A DNA stretch of 6,822 bases from Mageeibacillus sp. UBA5770 (GTDB lineage: Bacteria > Bacillota_A > Clostridia > Saccharofermentanales > Saccharofermentanaceae). The first letter of the stretch is position 1, and each line of letters begins with the position of its first letter. Positions 1-4,737 of the stretch are shown here, piece after piece. The notes under the pieces are model-generated. The model was not told where the DNA came from, searched no databases, and saw only the letters and a program-made list of their open reading frames with translations. The stretch lies in contig DIEQ01000002.1 of NCBI GenBank assembly GCA_002418705.1, positions 1-6,822 of the forward strand. Direction: 5' to 3'. The translations under genes and the position numbers were made by a program.

Positions 1-74
1 CGGTCAGTCGGAGGACAGGAACTCATATCAGCCGCAACGCCCCAAAAATTTGTTTTTCGAAAATTGATTTTCAT
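1..74 (-). CDS. Possible 5' end of a divergent gene, product unknown (partial)
   Basis: On the minus strand an ATG at 74-72 opens a reading frame that runs 24 codons to the left window edge without a stop. It is preceded by a good Shine-Dalgarno, GAGGTGAAT before the ATG (GAGG is the complement of 80-83, 5 bases from the start). The visible peptide begins MKINFRKTNFWGVAADMSSC. I do not recognise it, and 24 codons are too few to assign a family. There is no clear signal peptide or membrane segment. If real, the gene is divergent from the prs operon and shares the control region at 75-332. The support is the ribosome binding site plus the open frame only, so a chance open frame is possible. Confidence 0.45.
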   Translation of the reverse strand, partial: MKINFRKTNFWGVAADMSSCPPTD

Positions 75-115
75 ATTCACCTCAGGTCAGAGAATGTGCT
101 AAAGTAGTTATGTGC

Positions 116-132
116 ACTTTACCATGTAAACT
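116..132. promoter_or_regulatory. Interrupted palindrome, possible operator
   Basis: The sequence ACTTTAC-CAT-GTAAACT has two 7-base arms around a 3-base centre, with a single mismatched pair. The inner 13 bases, TTTACCATGTAAA at 118-130, are perfect apart from the centre. It lies about 40 bases upstream of the possible divergent start at 74 and about 110 bases upstream of the prs promoter, so it could be an operator for either gene. No regulator family is recognised, and a short AT-rich palindrome can occur by chance. Confidence 0.25.
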
Positions 133-222
133 CTGAATACAAAAGCCTTTTGAGAAATTCACCATGCTTTACCGGAATAGTATACATATTTTACACAAAA
201 GTGCTTATGCCAGGCCAACTTT

Positions 223-240
223 TCATGCAGTTTTGCATGA
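223..240. promoter_or_regulatory. Perfect 7-bp inverted repeat abutting the -35 box, likely operator
   Basis: TCATGCA at 223-229 and TGCATGA at 234-240 are exact reverse complements separated by GTTT. The right arm ends one base before the predicted -35 hexamer of the prs operon (241-246), a usual place for an activator or repressor site. The core TGCATG occurs again at 276-281, around the expected transcription start. A DNA-binding dimer is a more natural reading than an RNA hairpin, because the repeat lies upstream of the predicted start of the transcript. The regulator is unknown. Confidence 0.4.
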
Positions 241-269
241 TTCAAAAAGCAAACGAAAAGTGCTATATT
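241..269 (+). promoter_or_regulatory. Predicted sigma-A promoter of the prs-prs-oadB-oadG operon
   Basis: The -35 candidate TTCAAA (241-246) and the -10 candidate TATATT (264-269) are separated by exactly 17 bases. The -10 matches TATAAT at five of six positions and carries an extended TG motif (TGC just before it, 261-263). Transcription would start near 276, giving a leader of about 55 bases before the ATG at 333. This position argues against all the in-frame ATG codons upstream of about 276 as starts for the first gene. Confidence 0.55.
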
Positions 270-322
270 AGATGCTGCATGCGAATCTTCATCGATCCGT
301 ATGACTTATCTAATGTGCTGTC

Positions 323-329
323 GGGGGAA
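323..329 (+). promoter_or_regulatory. Shine-Dalgarno that decides the start of the first prs gene
   Basis: GGGGGAA lies 3 bases before the ATG at 333. It is purine-rich but not the usual AGGAGG, and its spacing is short, so initiation may be weaker than for the next gene, which has GAGGAGG 7 bases from its ATG. The other in-frame ATG codons (150, 207, 225, 237, 279) lack a comparable site. Confidence 0.5.
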
Positions 330-332
330 TCC

Positions 333-1562
333 ATGCCAACACAGTCTCGTTACTCGGAATCAAAGGAGAGTTCCAGCCCGGATAATCAGGGTTATATTTT
401 CGAACCCTTTGGTCCGATAGGAATTATCTGCCATACAACCAACACCGAATTTGTCAGGCAAGTTAATGATATTCTTCATGAAAAGCGCCTGCGCCGTCAA
501 AACGCAAACAGCAATCCATATGTACGCAGCGTCGGATACCTTCGTGACGATTATTTAATACAGTCACAGATCGTTCGCTTTGCAACCGGCGAGGGCAAGG
601 TTACACTGAATCAAACCGTTCGCGGACACGATATATTTATTATTACGGATGTACTGTCTCATCAGGCATCCTTTTCTATTTTCGGCGAAGAGCACTGGGC
701 CAGCCCGGATGATCATTTCCGCGATCTTCTTCGCATCATTATGGCAGTCAGCGGCAAAGCCAGACGCATCAACGTCATAATGCCTTTCCTTTATGAAGGC
801 CGCCAGGACGTCCGTACATCACGTGAATCCCTTGACTGCGCGTCCATGCTGCAGCAGCTGTACAAGCTCGGTGTTGCGAATATGATTACTTTTGACCCGC
901 ATGACGGCCGCGTTGCCAATGCAGTCCCTCTCATGGGATTTGAGACGCCGAAGTCAGCCTACAAGATCATCAGCACACTTATTTCGGTCAACAACAATCT
1001 TCGCATCAACCGGGAATCCATGATGGTTGTAAGTCCCGATGAGACCGGTGTCTCCGCAGCCGTCTTCTACTCCTCCGTCCTCGGACTGCCTCTTGGTATT
1101 TTTTACAGAAGGCTCGACTATGCCGTCTCTGTAAACGGAAACCATCCGATAAAGGAGATTCAGTTCCTTGGCGAATCCTGTGTCGGCAAAGATATTCTTA
1201 TCGTCGATGACATGATTAATTCCTGCAGGACGATGATCGAGACAGCTCAGTTCATGAAGGACAAAGGCGCGAAAGACATCTATTGTGCAGCCCCGTTCGG
1301 ACTGTTTACCAATGGAGTAGAAGATATGCAGGCAGCAGTCGATAAAGGCGTCATCAAACAGGTTCTCTGTACAAATTTAATTTACAGAAGACCCGAACTC
1401 CTTGCTGCACCCTGGTATGTCGATGTAAACATGACACCTTTTGTGGCCCGTCTCATTGACGCCATCAACGTTGATGAGTCCTTAGGACATCTCTTTAATC
1501 CCGGATTTAGAATTTCCGATCTGCTCGGGCAGATCCGCATCGGCGAAATTTTCGAAGAGTGA
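333..1562 (+). CDS. Divergent ribose-phosphate pyrophosphokinase paralogue, probably catalytically impaired
   Basis: This 409-residue protein aligns end to end with the next gene and with the long PRPP synthetases of Clostridia. Classical enzymes, of about 315 residues, make PRPP from ATP and ribose 5-phosphate in the cytoplasm. Seen: the GEGK...VRGHDIFII segment (86-104), PFLYEGRQ (151-158), FDPHD (188-192), VVSPDETG (232-239) and the DDM loop (292-300). Compared with its neighbour, the catalytic-loop triplet KRR is RRL (259-261), GGITR is TGVSA (238-242), and the ribose-phosphate loop reads DDMINSCRT in place of DDMISSGDS. In Bacillus subtilis Prs the first and third residues of KRR (Lys197 and Arg199) are needed for catalysis. 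Inference: this is a regulatory or structural subunit, in the way of the mammalian PRPP synthetase-associated proteins. The frame is intact, so it is not a pseudogene. The frame stays open upstream to an ATG at 150, but the start at 333 fits the promoter, the Shine-Dalgarno and the neighbour's length. Confidence 0.85.
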   Translation: MPTQSRYSESKESSSPDNQGYIFEPFGPIGIICHTTNTEFVRQVNDILHEKRLRRQNANSNPYVRSVGYLRDDYLIQSQIVRFATGEGKVTLNQTVRGHDIFIITDVLSHQASFSIFGEEHWASPDDHFRDLLRIIMAVSGKARRINVIMPFLYEGRQDVRTSRESLDCASMLQQLYKLGVANMITFDPHDGRVANAVPLMGFETPKSAYKIISTLISVNNNLRINRESMMVVSPDETGVSAAVFYSSVLGLPLGIFYRRLDYAVSVNGNHPIKEIQFLGESCVGKDILIVDDMINSCRTMIETAQFMKDKGAKDIYCAAPFGLFTNGVEDMQAAVDKGVIKQVLCTNLIYRRPELLAAPWYVDVNMTPFVARLIDAINVDESLGHLFNPGFRISDLLGQIRIGEIFEE

Positions 1563-1594
1563 CATTCGTTTGAATCACACGAGGAGGACTAGAA

Positions 1595-2800
1595 ATGATT
1601 TCAATTCCATCTGCTGCTGACGAGAAAGCATACTCACGGTACAACCAATACGGTGACAATCCCATGGCACCCGTTGGACCTGTTGGAATTATTCCTCTTA
1701 AGGGAAGCATGGATTTTTCGGAGAATGTTAATTATTATCTGAATAAAAGAAGATCTGAATATCAGGAGCAGCTGCTTGTCAGCAGATATCCGGGATTTTT
1801 CAGAAGTGATTACCGCATCGGCGTCGACAATACACGCTTCTCTTCCGGAGAAGGCAAAGCCGTAATCTCACATTCCGTCCGCGGTCATGATCTCTTTATT
1901 ATCAGCGATGTCGTCAACTTTTCCTGTACATATAATATGTTCGGCAAAGTCAACCACATGAGTCCCGACGATCACTATCAGGATCTCAAACGTGTCATTC
2001 TTGCGTGTTCCGGAAAAGCAAGGCGTGTGAACGTAATTATGCCTTTCCTATATGAAAGCCGCCAGCACAAGAGAAATGCCAGGGAATCCCTTGACTGTGC
2101 ATTTGCGCTTGAAGAACTTTACGGACTCGGCGTCGAGAATATTATCACTTTCGACGCACATGACGAGCGTGTCGCCAATGCGATACCTACATCCGGCTTT
2201 GAGAGTCTTTCCGCTAATTATCAGATCATTAAAGCCATGTTCCGATCCATACCTGACCTGAATTTTTCCAACGGCAAATTTATGGTCGTCAGCCCTGACG
2301 AGGGCGGTATCACAAGAGCTATGTATTTTGCATCCATTCTGGGAGTTCCTCTCGGAACTTTCTATAAGAGAAGAGATTACACGCAGGTCGTTAACGGCCG
2401 CAATCCAATCGTTGCGCATGAATTCCTCGGCGATTCAGTCGAAGGAATGGATATTCTCATTGTCGATGATATGATTTCTTCGGGAGATTCCATGTTGGAT
2501 ATCGGAAGAGAAATGAAGTCGCGGGGGGCCAGGAATATTTTCTGTGCCGTGACTTTCGGTCTCTTCACAGAAGGAATCGAGCATTTCGACAAGGCATATG
2601 AGGAAGGCATCATCACGAAGGTGTTTGCCACCAATCTCGTTTACAGGAGACCGGAGCTGTTAGAGGCACCATGGTTCTGTGATGTAAATATGGCCAAATT
2701 TGTTGCGCTTCTGATTGATGCCATCAACCATGATTCCTCTTTATCTAATCTGATAAACCCGACAGAAAAGATTAAGAGCCTTCTTGCAACCATGGAGTAA
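1595..2800 (+). CDS. prs: Ribose-phosphate pyrophosphokinase (PRPP synthetase), clostridial long form
   Basis: This 401-residue protein should convert ribose 5-phosphate and ATP to PRPP and AMP, feeding purine, pyrimidine, histidine, tryptophan and NAD synthesis. Seen: the GEGK...SVRGHDLFII segment (85-103), which corresponds to the SVRG.D.Y.I motif of classical enzymes; the loop ESRQHKR (154-160); FDAHD (186-190) with the conserved His; the VVSPDEGGITR motif (231-241); the catalytic-loop triplet KRR (258-260); and the ribose-phosphate loop DDMISSGDS (291-299). About 45 N-terminal residues and a longer C-terminus exceed the classical length, as is usual in the clostridial form. GAGGAGG at 1581-1587 sets the start, 7 bases downstream. 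The gene lies 32 bases after its paralogue and 38 bases before the sodium pump gene, with no terminator on either side, so all are likely co-transcribed. The key residues are present, so this is the likely active copy. Confidence 0.92.
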   Translation: MISIPSAADEKAYSRYNQYGDNPMAPVGPVGIIPLKGSMDFSENVNYYLNKRRSEYQEQLLVSRYPGFFRSDYRIGVDNTRFSSGEGKAVISHSVRGHDLFIISDVVNFSCTYNMFGKVNHMSPDDHYQDLKRVILACSGKARRVNVIMPFLYESRQHKRNARESLDCAFALEELYGLGVENIITFDAHDERVANAIPTSGFESLSANYQIIKAMFRSIPDLNFSNGKFMVVSPDEGGITRAMYFASILGVPLGTFYKRRDYTQVVNGRNPIVAHEFLGDSVEGMDILIVDDMISSGDSMLDIGREMKSRGARNIFCAVTFGLFTEGIEHFDKAYEEGIITKVFATNLVYRRPELLEAPWFCDVNMAKFVALLIDAINHDSSLSNLINPTEKIKSLLATME

Positions 2801-2838
2801 TTCAGACCGAAGCGCCGTCACACAGGGAGGTACGTGCG

Positions 2839-4047
2839 ATGAGTGAAGTCCTTAAGGAGATTTTCAACGGTATTGTTTTCTTCGGTCAGGGTGATAACTG
2901 GAAAGCTTTGATAATGTATGTTATCGGTGCTGTTCTGATTTATCTTGCCATCAAAAAAGAGTATGAACCCGCCCTTCTCCTTCCAATCGGTTTCGGTGCT
3001 ATTCTTGTCAATCTGCCTTTGAGTATTGCGGGAATACCAACTGATATCATGGGAGTTGCAGATCTTGATCCGGCACATTTCGGATTTTTGAAAATTCTGT
3101 TTAATGCGGGTATTGCAACAGAACTTTTCCCAATCCTGATCTTCGTGGCTATAGGCGCAATGATCGACTTTACTCCGCTCTTCAAAAATCCCTTTATGAT
3201 CTTCTTCGGCGCAGCCGCTCAGTTTGGAATATTTGCAACATTTTTTGCCACACTGATGCTTCTCCCCATGTTGGGCGTAACGGGTAATAATGCATTGACT
3301 CTGGCTTCTGCCATCGGAATCATTGGTGCGGCTGATGGTCCTACCACACTCTTTGTGGCCGGGCATTATAACCTTACCACCTATCTCGGACCGATTTCCG
3401 TTGCCGCCTATTCATACATGTCACTGGTTCCGATCATCCAGCCGCCTGTCATACGTCTGTTGACATCTAAAAAAGAGCGTATGATCCGTATGGAATATCA
3501 TGAAGAACCTGTATCAAAAACAATAAAAATTCTATTCCCTATCGTTGTCACAATGATCGCCGGTATTATCGTTCCCATGAGTGTTCCGCTTGTCGGGTCA
3601 CTCATGTTCGGCAACCTGATCCGGGAATGCGGTGTTCTTGAGAATCTCTCTCAGACTGCACAGCATGAGCTTGCCAATCTGATCACTCTGCTTTTGGGAA
3701 TTACGATCGGGTCCACGATGGTTGCTGATCAGTTTATCAACCCTGTAACCGGTCTTATCCTTCTTTTCGGACTGTTTGCCTTTATATTTGATACAGCCGG
3801 CGGAGTACTCTTTGCAAAATTCCTCAACCTTTTCCTGAAGAAAAAACTCAATCCGATGATCGGTGCTGCCGGTATCTCTGCTTTCCCGATGTCGGCACGT
3901 GTTATACAGAAAATGGCAAAAAAAGAAGATCCCACCAATTTTATCCTGATGCAGGCAATCAGTGCCAACGCAGCCGGCCAGCTTGGTTCTATCGTTGCCG
4001 GCGGCCTGGTTATTGCACTTGTTGATCTGCTGATAAAATTCAACTAG
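2839..4047 (+). CDS. Sodium ion-translocating decarboxylase, beta subunit (OadB/GcdB/MmdB type)
   Basis: This 402-residue polytopic membrane protein has roughly nine to eleven hydrophobic segments. The beta subunit catalyses decarboxylation of carboxybiotin and couples it to Na+ export across the cytoplasmic membrane, in oxaloacetate, methylmalonyl-CoA, glutaconyl-CoA or malonate decarboxylases. Seen: GAADGPTTLF (163-172), whose Asp166 matches the essential Asp203 of the OadB family, and the C-terminal block NPMIGAAGISAFPMSARVIQ (338-357) followed by SANAAGQLGS (375-384), both family signatures. The length is near that of GcdB and MmdB. AGGGAGGT at 2824-2831 supports the start. The substrate cannot be told from this subunit alone. 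Downstream, after 15 bases, is an OadG-like gene. No carboxyltransferase (alpha) or biotin carrier is visible in the window, so those must be encoded elsewhere, or this is an orphan module. Confidence 0.93.
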   Translation: MSEVLKEIFNGIVFFGQGDNWKALIMYVIGAVLIYLAIKKEYEPALLLPIGFGAILVNLPLSIAGIPTDIMGVADLDPAHFGFLKILFNAGIATELFPILIFVAIGAMIDFTPLFKNPFMIFFGAAAQFGIFATFFATLMLLPMLGVTGNNALTLASAIGIIGAADGPTTLFVAGHYNLTTYLGPISVAAYSYMSLVPIIQPPVIRLLTSKKERMIRMEYHEEPVSKTIKILFPIVVTMIAGIIVPMSVPLVGSLMFGNLIRECGVLENLSQTAQHELANLITLLLGITIGSTMVADQFINPVTGLILLFGLFAFIFDTAGGVLFAKFLNLFLKKKLNPMIGAAGISAFPMSARVIQKMAKKEDPTNFILMQAISANAAGQLGSIVAGGLVIALVDLLIKFN

Positions 4048-4062
4048 CAGGAGGTATCAGAT

Positions 4063-4272
4063 ATGACACTTAACTCAATTCTTTTATCAGGTATTTTCTC
4101 GATTTCAAACCTGCAGGATCCAAATACGGAGATGTGGATTAAGGGACTGTTCGTAGTTATTGTTGGCCTGGTCGGTGTATTTCTTGTTCTTTTTCTGTTC
4201 TTTCTGACGATCAATGCACTCCAGAAAATATCCGATGCTCTTACCCGTATGAAAACAAAAAAGGAGTCCTGA
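4063..4272 (+). CDS. OadG-related small membrane subunit of the Na+-pumping decarboxylase
   Basis: A 69-residue protein with one strong transmembrane helix (about 27-50), a short polar N-terminus and a basic Lys-rich tail (61-67). The helix pattern GLxVxxxGxxGVFLVLxLFFL resembles the OadG/MmdD gamma or delta subunits, which help assemble and stabilise the decarboxylase and hold the beta subunit with the soluble part. Position immediately behind the beta subunit supports this. AGGAGG at 4049-4054 sits 8 bases before the ATG. The protein is shorter than many OadG proteins and lacks the long Pro/Ala-rich tail and the zinc-binding end of the enterobacterial form. This is the last gene before the terminator. 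The assignment relies on helix pattern and context, because the protein is too short for motif proof. Confidence 0.75.
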   Translation: MTLNSILLSGIFSISNLQDPNTEMWIKGLFVVIVGLVGVFLVLFLFFLTINALQKISDALTRMKTKKES

Positions 4273-4316
4273 TTTGTTTTTCATTCTTTTATAAACGTTG
4301 AATACTGATTTTTCTT

Positions 4317-4357
4317 AAAAGAAGAGCATTTGCCTCAAGGCAAATGCTCTTCTTTTT
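4317..4357 (+). terminator. Strong Rho-independent terminator of the prs-oad operon
   Basis: AAAAGAAGAGCATTTGCC at 4317-4334 pairs perfectly over 18 bases with 4339-4356 around a TCAA loop, and the 3' arm runs into TTTTT (4353-4357). It lies 44 bases after the stop of the OadG-like gene. The core 14 pairs form a stable stem, and the outer A:T pairs overlap the U-tract. The minus-strand side also begins with four T residues, so weak bidirectional action is possible, but no minus-strand gene approaches it. Confidence 0.93.
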
Positions 4358-4365
4358 GGTATACT
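4357..4365 (+). promoter_or_regulatory. Possible extended -10 promoter directly behind the terminator
   Basis: TGGTATACT gives a TG-N extended -10 element with TATACT (4360-4365), five of six matches to TATAAT. It starts on the last base of the terminator T-tract and lies 34 bases upstream of the ATG at 4400. The position for a -35 box (4337-4342, AAGGCA) falls inside the terminator loop and stem and does not match, so the element would have to depend on the extended -10. Some promoter is expected here, because the preceding terminator is strong. Confidence 0.4.
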
Positions 4366-4399
4366 TAGACAGGTCAAAAAGATTAGGAAGAAGGACAAT

Positions 4400-4729
4400 A
4401 TGGCTTCTGCAAATAAAAAATCCGGCAATTCAACAGCGAACCGAGCCGCAGGCACTAGAAGACGAACGACGTCCGGCGCCTCTGGTTCACGTCCGCATTC
4501 GAGGAAAACTGTTAAAAAGACACCGCTTCTGACTGTACTCAAAGACAGTCCTCCCGGTCGTTTTTTGCTGCTGTTTATCGCTGTTGTAAGCGTTCTGGGA
4601 CTCGATTTCCTCTTCTCCCTTAATAAATTCGACCGTTTCTTCCTGCTGCTGGGAATTGAACTGATCGCTGCTGTATTAATCGGGTGGATCCGGTTTGTAT
4701 TACGCGGGCGCATCGACGATAACGACTGA
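4400..4729 (+). CDS. Small basic two-span membrane protein of unknown function
   Basis: A 109-residue protein that I do not recognise. Residues 1-46 are hydrophilic, rich in Ser, Thr, Ala, Arg and Lys, and probably disordered and cytoplasmic (for example TRRRTTSGASGS at 19-30 and SRKTVKK at 34-40). Two hydrophobic segments follow (about 54-74 and 79-100), then a short charged tail, RGRIDDND. The positive-inside rule suggests both ends face the cytoplasm. AAGAAGGA at 4388-4395 is a ribosome binding site 4 bases from the ATG. The gene is the first in a unit with rqcH, whose Shine-Dalgarno overlaps this stop codon. A role at the membrane or on nucleic acid or ribosome could be imagined from the basic tail, but nothing in the sequence proves it. 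Confidence 0.75.
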   Translation: MASANKKSGNSTANRAAGTRRRTTSGASGSRPHSRKTVKKTPLLTVLKDSPPGRFLLLFIAVVSVLGLDFLFSLNKFDRFFLLLGIELIAAVLIGWIRFVLRGRIDDND

Positions 4730-4737
4730 GGTACTTC
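4727..4737 (+). promoter_or_regulatory. Overlapping stop codon and Shine-Dalgarno (translational coupling)
   Basis: TGAGG spans the TGA stop of the membrane protein (4727-4729) and the GAGG ribosome binding site (4728-4731) of rqcH, 6 bases before its ATG at 4738. A ribosome ending the first gene would sit on the start site of the second, so rqcH translation is likely coupled to that of the membrane protein. Confidence 0.6.

Noticed and set aside
85..200. Minus-strand promoter for the possible divergent gene (TTTACA with a TACTTT-like -10)
   Set aside because: The -10 candidate matches only three of six consensus positions with 18-base spacing, so it is not better than chance.
150..332. N-terminal extension of the first prs gene from the ATG at 150
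   Set aside because: The extra 61 residues have no counterpart in the paralogue, most of them lie upstream of the predicted transcription start near 276, and the upstream ATG codons lack ribosome binding sites. The stretch reads like non-coding AT-rich sequence.
333..1562. Reading the first prs gene as a pseudogene
   Set aside because: The frame is complete with no frameshift or internal stop, and most conserved blocks remain. The changes are confined to active-site positions, which fits change of function better than decay.
2818..3366. 182-codon minus-strand open frame opposite the OadB gene
   Set aside because: Its peptide is rich in Cys, His, Lys and Ser with no family likeness, it is fully antisense to a well-supported gene, and no ribosome binding site stands out. 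It is a shadow of the real frame.
4315..4713. 132-codon minus-strand open frame opposite the small membrane protein
   Set aside because: It runs through the terminator hairpin and mirrors the plus-strand gene, which has a ribosome binding site and a coupled neighbour. The hydrophobic stretches are a by-product of the opposite frame.
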